Translations under genes and position numbers: made by a program
Notes under the pieces: generated by a model
Seen by the model: the letters and a program-made list of their open reading frames with translations, nothing else
Told to the model about the DNA's origin: nothing
Database searches by the model: none
DNA from: Rhizophagus irregularis
Taxonomy: Eukaryota > Glomeromycota > Glomeromycetes > Glomerales > Glomeraceae
Assembly: GCF_026210795.1 (NCBI RefSeq)
Contig: NC_089430.1
Location: forward strand, 5,580,001-5,644,000
DNA: 64,000 nucleotides
Direction: 5' to 3'
Shown: positions 20,010-30,543 of the stretch, piece by piece
Numbering within the stretch: the first letter of the stretch is position 1
Layout of the letters: each line of letters starts with the position of its first letter

Positions 20010-22604
20010 CAGTTCACCCTCGCTATAGTGAAACTCATGGGCTGAAAACTAAAATTCACTATAGTAAGGGAATTCACTAATCACGTATAGTAAATAAAGA
20101 TAAGATTTTCACTATATTAAAAATCCATTATTATCACGTGATGTATATTATATAGTAATAATTAAAAGTCACGACAACTAAGCTTATTTTTATAAAAAAC
20201 ACATGCAATAAAATAAATTTTCTTTGTTTTTTTGTAAACCTGCGCATAAATACTTTTTATATTTATGTCACTCAAAGATTATTACTTTATTAAGTATGAT
20301 AAACGCAATACTGCAAATCTGTAATACAATCATTTATAAAGACTATCCTGATCGATTTGGTATTCAATAAAACCTTCACACTCTTCATGATTATAAAAGT
20401 CCCCTTCGTTAAAATATAAAGTTTCAAAATTAATATTATCAACGTCCATAATATTATCTTTATCACCTATTCTATTCATATTATTATTATCAACACCATC
20501 AACGCTATCATTAGTTTTAACAAATAGGTCTAAACTCATTTGCTTCTTTGAAAAAAAATTATTTCTGTAAACTTCCCTTCTAGCTTTTTTCATAGCTTTA
20601 AAAGCACCTTTATCAATAATATCTTGACTTTTATTTTGTTCTAAATAAATAAAAATTTTATCAAACGCGGCCAAAACTTCAGAGCTAGATACTGAAGTAA
20701 TTTCCCTATCACTTTCATCATCAGAAATGGAGTTATTTTCTTTAAGAATGGCAACTATCTGTTCTTCAGTTAGTGTCTCACCAGTAATTTCATTCTCCTG
20801 ATCTAATTTAATATATTCTTCAGCGGTAAGGGGATGTATATATTCAAGTTTATCAATTAAATCTTGGATTTCTTTACGTTCATTCTCTTCACGTTCATTC
20901 TCTTCTATTTCATCTTGAGAATCTGTATCATTTAATGGCAAAATTCCTGCATCTCTCCAGCAGTTAAATATAGTTTGAGAAAGAACTTTATCCCAGGCTG
21001 ATACCACATACTTAATAGCTTTTTTGATATCAATTGGTGACTTACTATTGCCTGTTTCTTGTTGATAATCAAAGGCCTTGATATGATTTTTAAGGAGCAA
21101 TTTTCGATAGTGTGCCTACAAATATATAAATATGGTAAGTTTAATTTCGTAATAATTAAAAAATTGCATTAAAATTTTTCAGAATTAATTACCTTAAAAC
21201 TATTAATAATACCTTTATCACAAGGTTGCAGATGCGCGGTTGTGTTAGAAGGTAAAAACTTAATTTCTATATTAGTCAATTCTACACCTTCGTATAAAGC
21301 ATGAACAGGAGCGTTATCTACAAGAAGAAGAATTTTTCTTCCTTTTAATCTCATTGTTGCATCAAATTGACGAATCCAATCATTCCAAATGGAGACTTGC
21401 ATCCAAGCTTTTATATTCCAGTAATATTCTACCGGTAAAGATGACTTGGGTAAGTTTTTCAAGGGACGAGGGTTTTTGTATTTATGAATAAATACTGGTT
21501 TAAGCTTTTCTCTACCAGTTGTATTAGAACAAAGAAGAATTGTCACACGATCTTTTGATTGCTTTCGTCCAGATATAGGTTTATCAGAAATCGTTCTTTT
21601 AGATTCCATTTTCCAATACAAACCAGTTTCATCACAATTGAAAACATCATCAAGACTATATCCACGAATCAAATCTTGAAGCTCTTTCCTAAATTCATCA
21701 AGTTTCTCAAGTGGTGCACTTGCAGCCTCTCCTTGCTTTAAATAACAAGAAAGATTGTGCCTTTTTTTAAATCCATTAATCCAACCATTACTTCCTTTAA
21801 AATTTTCAATCTTATATAAAGATGCAAACATCATAGCTTTTTTATGTAAAACTTGATCACTAATATCAACACTATTTTCCAAAGCTTTTAATACCCATAA
21901 CGTAAGTGCTTCTTCAATTTCTGGAAAAATCACCCTAACTTGTCTTTTACCTTTAGCTTCAGGTACTTGGGGATCAATTTCAAGCCATTTTTGTGAATTT
22001 TTTAACGTACTACTAATACATCCTTCACTAACATCAAATAATTTCGCTAGTTCTTTATTTTTTAGAGAAGGTTCAGTAACTTTTTTAAGACATATTTCAT
22101 GTTTTTGGGCAAGAGTCAAGGAGGCTCTTTTTGGCAAAGTTTTTTCTTGGGATATTATACCTTTGCCTATAGTTATTTGAGTACACGAAGTTCTTTTATT
22201 TTGAGTTTTGGGCATAGTGTGTGAAGAAAATAATTAACTAGATCAGGATTACTTTTATTATAATCAAAATAAAATATGATACTTTTCCTTTTTAGTTTAA
22301 ATCACGAAAAAATTCTAGCTTCTAAAGGCAAATTCAAATTCAAATAAATTATACGTGATAAAAAATTCACTAATTAATTGTGTAACATTTGAAAAATTCG
22401 TTATAGCAAAAATCTTTACTATATCAAGGGTCATTTTATTAACACTGGTTCCAGTATTTAAATTCGAATTACGAGATACAGAAAATTTATTATAAAATTC
22501 ACTATATCAAGAATTATTATTTATAAAAAAATCCGTACCTAGACTTTTCTTCATTATAGTGAGTTATTCACTATATAAAAATTCACTATAGCGAGGGTGA
22601 ACTG
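20010..22604. mobile_element. pogo/Tigger-type Tc1-mariner transposon, apparently complete (2595 bp)
   Basis: Perfect 23-bp inverted ends begin CAGTTCACCCTCGCTATAGT, and a TA sits on each side (20008-20009, 22605-22606), as expected for this superfamily. Both subterminal regions hold several copies of TTCACTATA-type motifs in both orientations, likely transposase binding sites. One spliced transposase gene fills the interior on the minus strand. Ends and gene are intact. Confidence 0.93.
20330..22215 (-). CDS. pogo/Tigger-like transposase (CENP-B/DDE_1 type, 2 exons)
   Basis: Exon 1 is 22215-21193 and exon 2 is 21115-20330. The 77-nt intron (GTAATT...TTGTAG) joins phase-0 codons ...INSFK and AHYRKL..., giving 602 aa. 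Residues about 30-85 are a CENP-B/Psq-type helix-turn-helix (LTLAQKHEICLKK ... NKELAKLFDVSEGCIS). A Tc5/CENPB second HTH follows (about 95-165, ending GWINGFKKRHNLS). The DDE_1 core shows FNCDETGLYW, LLLVDNAPVH and LQPCDKGII, the three acidic residues of a DDD triad. The C-terminal 200 residues are acidic and not conserved. No lesion is visible. Confidence 0.92.
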
Positions 22605-22606
22605 TA

Positions 22607-23985
22607 CATCATTTTTTTCATCATCACTTTTTCTTCAATATATATTAACCTACCATCATGCATAAAGCTTAACATATTTTAAACTTAAAAGTAAGCGTAA
22701 GCTTTAAGCTTAATATGTAATGTTATAAAAATGCTTGCATTAAACTAGCCATATATTGAATTTGGTTAAAGTTAGACATACACAGACTTTTCAGTATTCA
22801 TTTCTCCATGCTAAAGAGTTCGCCAATTTTTAAAATATAAAAATAATGAGGAATAATTACTTTGAACATTATTCCTACAACGAATAACCAACCAACAAGA
22901 GTATTTATAACTCTGCTTAGCAGTACTTCAAATAATCAAATTTTGACAAGTTCCTTCAGACATAAGATTCAAACAATTCCTGTTTGATATTGCAAAGCCA
23001 ATAATTGGGTTAACCTACTTCTTTTACTCCAACTAGATAAACTAATTATTAGAAAAAACTATTTGTATACGATTTTGAAGAATATTGTATTTGTTTTTTA
23101 TGTATTTGTGTTAAATATTATTTATAAACATAAATTGAGATATATAGTAAACTTTATTTGACAAAATAAATATATTATTAACTTTAGACGAGTTGTTTTA
23201 TAATATATAGTAAATTAAAAAAGGAGACATTCTCAATAAAAGATGTTAATATTTTTTCATCAAAAAATAAAAATTATAAATTTTATTTGCAGAAGAAAAT
23301 GAATATGATTGTTGAACATGGTAGTAGAATATTTGTTTATTTGTATTGATATATATTTTTTCATCAAATAAAAATTTTCTATTTTATAAAATTTATTTTT
23401 TTTAGAGAAAATAATGGGTGGTATGACTAAATAGTGATGATCGATAACAGTGCCTAAGAGACAAGAGAGGTGGAGAAGAAAATTATGATAATTTAAAAAA
23501 TAATAAAGAGATTTTTTTGTTCTAAAATAGTATAGAATAGATAGTATAGAATAGATAAGAGTAGTGTATGCAATATACTGATAACAATGATAAATTAATT
23601 TAAGGTGAATGATGATAATTGATATGTCAGATAGGTCATATTGACAAAAGTTGAGTTGTTTGTTAAACATAAATAAGATATTGAAGTTATATTACTATGA
23701 CTTAAAAAATTAGACAAGTAGATCAATTTGAGTAACAATATTATAATAATCATTAATTATCATAATTTTAATCAAAATTATACAATATTACACCACATAA
23801 AATGGACAAATATGAAACATTACAATATTGTTCTATTTCATAATAATGAGTTAGACTGACAAGTTGTGAGCCATATCACATAGATTTTCTTGTATTTTTT
23901 TATCCCATATTTTATCATTCCATATATGGAAAAATGATTCAGTTTTTGTCAATGATTTTTCACTTTGATATCTCAATGTGTCAGT
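22607..23985. other. AT-rich intergenic DNA, nothing recognised
   Basis: No gene or repeat could be supported. A minus-strand frame at 23260-23670 is Ile/Tyr/Phe-rich, as random AT-rich DNA would be. Confidence 0.5.
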
Positions 23986-23986
23986 C

Positions 23987-25031
23987 CAAGGGCGTTCTCA
24001 AGCATCTCCCTCAATTAGACCTGATAGTGATGTCATTGTGCTCAAGTATCACAATCAATGGCGAGATCAATAGAATTATAAGCTCGATTTAGCTTGAGCA
24101 TGCCTCTTTTATAGTTTAACATAAATTTTTTAAGCAACAGTTTTTTTTTATGATAACCAATTTTATAGTTTTCGACATGCCTAATAAAAAATTCAATAAA
24201 AAACCTCAACCAGTTGCTGAAGTTTCAAACCCAATTTTTAATGCAACCACTTTAAATGATTTTACGAACTTGCAACTTTTTTGCAACAGCAAAGTCAAAT
24301 ATTGGCTCTAAATGAAGCTATACGACAAGAAAAAGTAAATACATATTCTTTTTAAATGTAATATAGGTCTTTATTGATTTCTTTTTTATAGGCATCTTCT
24401 TCCATTGATTGTAATAATCCTGTCGCTATTTCTCCTGATTATGCAACTTCAACTTCAATTCCACCTACACCAATTCGTGCTAGCAAGCCATCAAATCGAT
24501 GGACATCAACAGAAATTCGGATACTTATTAAAGAGGTTAAAGAACATCAACAAGCTTTGCAAAAAGTTAAAGATCCAAGGGAAAAAGGCCGAATTTGGGA
24601 TAATATTGTTTCTAATATACAATCTTCTAATGTTGCAAGTCTCGTTTTAAAAGAACGTTCTAAAGCTTCTATTCAACAAAAGTGGGACACAGTTTTTCAA
24701 AAATATAGAGAGTACTTTCTATAATTTGAGTAAAAGTTAAAAGATAATTCATATTTGTGTCAAAGCCTCTATTATTTCTTTTAAAATTTTCTTGCATTAA
24801 GAATAGAATAATAATTTTTTTATATTGTGAAAGAGCTTGCTGAGAACTCATTTTTGTCATAAAAAAATAAAGTAAATTATTGAGCATCATCTATCAATTG
24901 AAGATCATTGAGGAAAAAAGGTGGTTTTTAGCTCGCTTGTTGATCATCAAAATAAGAAACTCTTTGAAACTTTTTTGACCAATCAGATCATTCATCAGTC
25001 TATCAATTGAGGTGTTTGAGAACGCCCCAAG
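23987..25031. mobile_element. Decayed hAT-like element or MITE around a Myb/SANT pseudogene
   Basis: The left end CCAAGGGCGTTCTCAAGCAT (23986 on) and the right end, read on the minus strand from 25031 (CTTGGGGCGTTCTCAAACAC), are inverted and about 80% alike over the first 25 nt. No flanking direct repeat was found, so the superfamily is a guess from GGGCGTTCTCAA-type ends. The interior contains a Myb/SANT-like pseudogene and no transposase. Confidence 0.4.
24178..24723 (+). pseudogene. Myb/SANT-like DNA-binding protein, frameshifted
   Basis: Exon 1 starts at ATG 24178 (MPNKKFNKKPQPVAEVSNP). A T-run near 24277 appears one T short: the frame breaks there, and the next frame continues as LQQQSQILALNEAIRQEK up to a GTAAATAC donor. 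After an acceptor (TTTTTTATAG) the second exon encodes a Myb/SANT-like domain, SNRWTSTEIRILIKEV ... SIQQKWDTVFQKYRE. It then runs into a possible donor (GTACTT) with no recognisable continuation. This could be a sequencing error in a homopolymer rather than true decay. Confidence 0.6.
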
Positions 25032-25720
25032 TTATACTATTTACAAGAGATATTTTTTTATTTAAGTCCCTCCTAAACCATTTTACCAATTTATTGTTAC
25101 TAATTTATTTTTACCATCATTAATTAACTATTTTTACCATCATAATTAACATGAATACATCTGAGAACTACCCTGGTCAAAATAGTAAGCCTTACTTTTT
25201 AAGTTCTTAAAATTTCTTTGGAATATTATATTATTTTCTTGCTTTTTGGAATTATTTTGACCAGTAATATTATATCTAACTACTATTGTAACTCAATGAT
25301 ATTTTTAGTCCTTATTTCTTATATGACAAAAAGTAAAAAGGTATCATATTGTGGGTTTTTGAAAAGTTACCGTGATATTATTGTTACTTTAACTTTCTCA
25401 GACAAATGGGAAGAGCTTGATAATACTTGGATTACTCGTTTTTTGCATGAAGGAATATATTCCCCTGGCTTTAAAGATAAGGTGCATTTTTTTTATTTTG
25501 CAATGGGTGGACAATCCCTATGTTAGATTTATTTGATTTTAGGGGAATTACTGTTTCTGACAACCTTGGTAACCACCCCAAGCTCTCAGTTCAGGTGTCC
25601 TAACATTGTTGTTGATTAAAGCCTGCTAATTCTGGAGGAGGAGTTGGCTATGTACCTTCTTTTGTCACTAAATAAAAAATCTTAATGCACTACTAACAAT
25701 CTCTTTCTTATAACAGATAA
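25032..25720. other. Gene-poor stretch with a possible exon remnant
   Basis: A 102-residue open frame at 25218-25526 is hydrophobic at first and then reads DKWEELDNTWITRFLHEGIY, less random than its surroundings. It may be an exon of a neighbouring decayed gene. No family was recognised. Confidence 0.3.
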
Positions 25721-26720
25721 CTACAGAACATTCACGTTATGCAAAAACATTGCAAATATTCTGGAAAGGAATTATTAAGGATTATGAAAAAGAAAAAGAA
25801 AATCTAATTTCATCTCATCCAGAAGCAATAATTGAGATTCCTGCCACCATTTCTGTTAAAGAAGAACATTGTAATAAGACTACTAAGAAAAACATTAAAC
25901 TAACTAACTACTGTTGTGATATTCTTAAAGAACTTGATAATAAATCTAATATCCATCCATTTTACAAATATTATGAAATGGAAGTTTCAGATAAGACTAT
26001 AAAAAATCCAATGGATCTATTTACTATAAATTCAAAATTAGAAAATAATCAATACAGAAGTACAGAAGAATTTGAAAAAGATATTCGTCTTATATTTCAC
26101 AATTGTTATACATATAATGATGTAGGAAGTGAAATATATTGTTTGGGAGAAGAATTAGAATCAGATTTTAATAAAATATGGAATGAAAAACAAAGGGAAA
26201 GATTAAAAAGAGTACGAGATACTGATACTAATTCATCTGGTAAATTAAAATATTTTCATGATTTTTTTGCATTTACAATATATTATTAATTCTTTATATA
26301 TAACAATTATTTATTAGAACTTGTAACAAAACAAATTCGAATTTTAGACCAAAATAAAGATAAATTAGTATATAGGCAAGTTGTAAATGATGCTTTTCTT
26401 ATTGCTTCAGCATATGAAAATCTTGTTGCAGGTAATCTTATACCTTTTATTGAAATTATAAAAACATTTCTATCAACAAGATCACAAATGTCATTATCAT
26501 CTGCAGATGAACCTGTTCTTCAGGCAATTGTTGAAAGCCTTTTACCACTGAAATATCATATTCCTGGACTTTCACTTGTAATGGATGGCACAAAACCAAA
26601 AGGATTTGGCCATTTTGGATATTCTGACATTTTTGTTTTTAAAGAAATAGGAGATAGTATGTTAGTTTGGAATTGAAGTACATATCATTATTATTTATTT
26701 ATTTTTTACTAAAAATAGAA
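25721..26720 (+). pseudogene. Bromodomain protein with PD-(D/E)XK-like C-terminus, frameshifted
   Basis: An exon opening after an acceptor (CTTATAACAG, 25711-25720) encodes ITTEHSRYAKTLQIFWKGII and then a bromodomain (about 25905-26200). Its acetyl-lysine-pocket Asn lies in NCYTYN and its ZA loop in NPMDLFTINSKL. An intron at 26240-26317 (GGTAAATT...TTATTAG) restores the frame, and exon 2 carries QAIVESLLPLKYHIP, LSLVMDGTKPKG and GYSDIFV. A small indel just before 26671 shifts the frame; past it the other frame reads LELKYISLL. An Asp in a strand followed by E-x-K fits a PD-(D/E)XK nuclease core, but this is inference. Bromodomain assignment is confident. The upstream exon(s) were not found. 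Confidence 0.7.
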
Positions 26721-27071
26721 ATGATTAGTTAATAAAAATATTTTATAGACAAAAAAAAATAAATTGACAAGATATTTAATGTTCAAAAACAAATTTTGTT
26801 TTAAAAATAAATGATTGACAAATAATTGATTAAAATTTCAGCCCACATTATAATCATGATGATTGACCAGCAATACACATCTTATATATCATTGACACTT
26901 GACAGAACAGATATTTATTATAGTATTAGCTTTATAACTTTATAAGCATAAGTATCTATGTATATAACACTAGTCGAAAAAGGAATATTCGGCCTTAATA
27001 CAATTTGGCCTATATTCGACTAGAATTAATAAAATTCGACTTCAATTAGTAAAGATTTACGATTAGACATA

Positions 27072-27595
27072 CACAGTGAAATTCGATAAACCGGATATTT
27101 GATAAACCGGATTTAGGCCTAAACCGGACTTTTTTGCTGGAACCAAATCACGTATATTAAAATAGGCTCGATATACCGGAGTTTACTAGTAAAAGCTCGA
27201 TATTCGCTATAACGGATCAATTTTCTAACCAGCTATAGTAAAAATGATTCGATGAACCGGATCACGTGACTTGTAACCAATAAAATTTAAGTAACGTGAT
27301 TCGGTAAATCTTAAATTTGGCCGGAATTATAAAAATCTTAATTCCGGCTGAAGTTAAGTATTACTTATATATTCAATTAAAATATTTTATATTCATTTTC
27401 ATGACCTCTATAACTTAAAACTAGATGAAAAAATCAAATTATAGTGTATATTAGTTTTATTAGCATGAAAATTTTTTAAAAATTCAATACAATAGATTTT
27501 CAATATATCGAAATTTTTTCGCTAAACCGGATATCCCGATAAACCGGATATTTTTAGTGGAACCGATAGATCCGGTTTATCGAATTTTACTGTGT
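27072..27595. mobile_element. Pogo-like MITE nested in the CACTA-like element
   Basis: The ends are CACAGTGAAATTCGATAAAC (left) and CACAGTAAAATTCGATAAAC (right, complement). Both continue as CGGAT, and both are flanked by TA (27070-27071, 27596-27597). Subterminal copies of GATAAACCGGAT repeat inside each end. Length is 524 bp with no coding frame. It is probably mobilised by a Tc1/pogo-type transposase, but not the one at 20-22 kb, whose ends differ beyond CAGT. Confidence 0.8.
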
Positions 27596-27694
27596 ATATT
27601 CAACCTAGTTGAATTATGTTAATCAAACGTTATGCGTTACACGATACGCGTATTAAAATAAAAGTTTAAAAAAGGATGATCCTTTTTTAAACTT

Positions 27695-27855
27695 TTTTAA
27701 TTTTCTTCCTTCCCTCCTCGCCCTTTCCCTTCCTTCGTTCCCCTTTTCCTTCGTCCCAGTTTCTCTTCTTCCCCTTTCCCTCCTTTCGTTCTCCTTTCCC
27801 TTCCTTCGCTTTTCCCTTCCTTACCCTTTCCCCTTTTCTTTCGTCACTTATCTCC
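27695..27855 (+). promoter_or_regulatory. CT-rich (polypyrimidine) tract before the micro-exon array
   Basis: About 160 nt of nearly pure C/T on the plus strand, with recurring CCTTCG/CCCTTTCC. CT-rich tracts often precede fungal transcription starts, so it could be the promoter region for the array. It also has the composition for triplex (H-DNA) formation. A second CT-rich block lies inside the array at 29336-29400. The promoter role is inference. Confidence 0.4.
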
Positions 27856-29330
27856 TTCGAAGGTATACATATACCTTCGAATTTTTACTTTTTTTAACGA
27901 AATGTTTCACTAACGTTTTCGTTTTTTCTTTTTTAGATTCAAGACGCCCATTTAAAAGGGTCGGGTGGGCTTTCGAAGTATGGAAAAACCAAGTTTCGTA
28001 AGTACGAAACTTGGTTTATTTATTTATTTGTTTAATTTAGTATGAATGGTTACTAACCGTTCTTTTATTACTTTTTTTTAGATTCGGCCATTCGGGTGGG
28101 CTTCCGAAGTATGGAAAAACCAAGTTTCATAAGTACAAAACTTGGTTTATTTATTTATTTTTTTTTTTAATTTAGTATGAACGGTTACTAACCGTTCTTT
28201 TATTACTTTTTTTTAGATTCGGCTGTTCGGGTGGGCTTTCGAAGTATGGAAAAACCAAGTTTCGTAAGTACGAAACTTGGTTTATTATTTTTTTTTTAAT
28301 TTAATATGAACGGTTACTAACCGTTCTTTTTTTACTTTTTTTTTAGGTTCGGCCATTCGGGTGGGCTTCCGTGTTCCGAAGAACGGGAAAATTCCAAAGA
28401 TTCGTAAGAATCTTGGATTTTTTTTTTATTTTTTAAAAAAATATTATAAACGGTTACTAATAACCGTTCTTTTCTATTTTTTAGGATCGGGTGGCTTCCG
28501 AAGAACGAAAACCCAAAGATTCGTACAAATCTTCAATCTTTTTTATTTTTGATTATTACGAATGGTTTACTAACCATTCTTTCTTTTTTTTTATAGGTTC
28601 GGGTGGGCTTCCGAAGAACGAAAACCCAAAGATTCGTATGAATCTTCAATATTTTTTATTTTTGATTATTATGAATGGTTTACTAACCATTCTTTCTTTT
28701 TTTATAGGTTTGGGTGGGCTTCTGAAGAATGAAAACCCAAAGATTCGTAAGTACGAATCTTCAATCTTTTTTTATTTTTGATTATTACGAATGGTTTACT
28801 AACCATTCTTTCTTTTTTTTATAGGTTTGTGAGCTTCCAAGGATCGGGAAAAGGAGAACTGAGGTTCGTTACAAACCTTGGATTTTTTTTTAATATTATG
28901 AACGGTTTCTAACCGTTCTTTTTCTTTTATTTTTATAGGTTCGGTTGGCTTCTGAAACCAAGATTCATAAGTACGAGTACGAATCTTGATTTTTGTTTTT
29001 TTTTATTATTTTGGAACAGTTTACTAACCGTTCCTTTCTTTTTTTTATAGGTTCGTCCGTTTGGGTGAGTTTCCGAAGAACGAAGAATGGAAAAAACTAA
29101 GATTCGTAAGTATTCCGTATTACGAATCTTAGTTTTTTTTTCTTTTTTTATTCTTATTATTATGAACGGTTACTAACTGTTCTTATTCTTTTTTTATAGG
29201 TTTCGGTGGGCTTCTAAAGAACGAAAAAGAACTAAGATTTGTAAGTATTACGAATCTTAGTAGTTCTTTTTTTTAAAAAAAAGAAACGTTATACTGTATT
29301 AACGTTTCTATTTCTTTATTTTGTAGGAAC
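27855..29330 (+). repeat. Tandem array of about 12 micro-exon/intron-like units with paired hairpins
   Basis: Units of about 105-150 bp each hold a GC-richer core (TTCGGGTGGGCTTCCGAAG...) of 28-61 nt after a T-run ending in AG, then a 5'-splice-site-like sequence in the loop of a hairpin (arms ACCAAGTTTCGTA / TACGAAACTTGGT in the first units), a T-rich stretch, a second hairpin enclosing a branch-point-like string (GAACGGTTACTAACCGTTC), and the next T-run-AG. Core starts are 27937, 28082, 28217, 28347, 28485, 28597, 28708, 28825, 28939, 29051, 29200 and 29327. Donor-like strings after the cores are GTAAGT (5 units), GTAAGA, GTACAA, GTATGA, GTTACA and ATAAGT (2 units). The cores are not multiples of three and give no sustained protein when joined. 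Confidence 0.85.
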
Positions 29331-29410
29331 TCCGGGGCTTTCTTTCTCTCTTCCCTCTCACCTTCCCTCTCCTCTTTCGTTATTCCCCACCATTCCTCTA
29401 TCTCTTACTT

Positions 29411-29960
29411 TTGTAGGATATTTTCTTGGAATTTTCTTCAGCTTCAGTAGATTTCTTTAGTAGAACGTGTAGATCAACGTCTTTGAATTGGTAAGTTTTT
29501 TTTTTTATTATTAATTTTGATTTTTTTTTATTGATTTTTTTTATCTTATAATTTGTAGAAATCAACAGTTTCGCACTTTCCGGATCGAATTGGTAAGTTT
29601 TCACTTAAAAACTTTTTTTAAAAATTTTTTTTTTATTATTAATTAATTTTTTTATTATCTTATTTTGTAGTTTCGGCTTCCTTATCCTGGATGATAGGAT
29701 CGATTAGTAAGTTTCAAAACGGTTTGTTTTGAAACTTTTTTTTTAAAGTTTTGTTTTTCCAAATTTTTATTTCAAATCGGACTTGGACTTTATTTTTTTT
29801 CTTTAGTTATAGTAAGACGACTTTTAACATTCGTTCTTTTCAAGATGCGATCATGTGATTGTGAAATTGTGTATAATTATTTTATTTATACATTAGATAG
29901 ATGCTAATATACATGTACTGTATATTTAAGTGTTTTAATAAATTAATAAATTTGAAATTG
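29411..29960 (+). ncRNA. Candidate 3' exons of a spliced, probably non-coding transcript
   Basis: After the array come segments with strong splice borders: 29417-29490, 29559-29592 (34 nt), 29671-29706 (36 nt) and from 29807. Introns are 29491-29558, 29593-29670 and 29707-29806, with GTAAGT donors and TTTGTAG/CTTTAG acceptors. The last intron again folds its donor: arms AAGTTTCAAAAC / GTTTTGAAACTT around GGTTT. Joined segments have stops in all three frames within about 110 nt. AATAAA-type signals occur around 29936-29950. I infer a multi-exon RNA driven from the CT tract at 27.7 kb; there is no proof of transcription. Confidence 0.35.
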
Positions 29961-30543
29961 AACTAAATTAATAAATAAATATTGAGACAAAATTTTGTGT
30001 CGAATAATCATCCGAACTGCACCTCAATTTGACGCCACTATTAGACCTAAATTCAACCTAAATTCAACCTAAATTCAACCTAGTCAAATTTAGGTCGAAT
30101 GGTAGTGTAGTGATGGCCGAATTTTCTTTCCAAATTTGAGACGATTGGCACCCTAAATGCGCCCAAAAATTCGACCTCAATTTGACACAGGTTAGATCAT
30201 CATTCGACCTATATTCAACCTGGTCAAATTTAGGCCAAATTGTCTTTTTTCGACTAGTGTAATAATGAACATATAATGTTATAGCTCAAAAAGTTTCACC
30301 AATTTTCTTAATATTCGTTGTTATTTAAAAAAATTCACACATGTTTAAATTGAATATGATCAGCAAATAATTTTTATAAAAAAATTCAGCCCACATTACA
30401 CAAATCACTAATTAGTCATGATCAACATAATTATGCATAAATATTGTTCTTCCATTTATAAAGCATCAGGCGAAATTTTTTTTCTTACCACTGCAAATTT
30501 TTTTTTAATTTCTTCCTATGAATTTTATTTGAAAAAACTCTCA

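Larger units (their letters stand above)
26968..30259. mobile_element. Non-autonomous CACTA-like transposon carrying the micro-exon array
   Basis: The ends are inverted copies of CACTAGTCGAAAAA (26968 on; complement ending at 30259), flanked by TAA on both sides (26965-26967, 30260-30262). CACTA-starting ends with a 3-bp duplication are the hallmark of the EnSpm/CACTA superfamily. Subterminal DNA is rich in short repeats (ATTCGACC, CAATTTGGCC, AATTCAACCTA x3 at 30048-30085), also typical. No transposase gene is present. The cargo is the repeat array at 27.85-29.33 kb, and a MITE has inserted near the left end. End identity is short (14 bp), so chance should be tested. Confidence 0.65.

Noticed and set aside
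28361-28781. Two overlapping plus-strand frames across the hairpin array (e.g. GSGGLPKNENPKI repeats)
   Set aside because: They run through the T-rich intron-like parts, are not kept in frame from unit to unit and follow the DNA repeat, so they are unlikely to be proteins.
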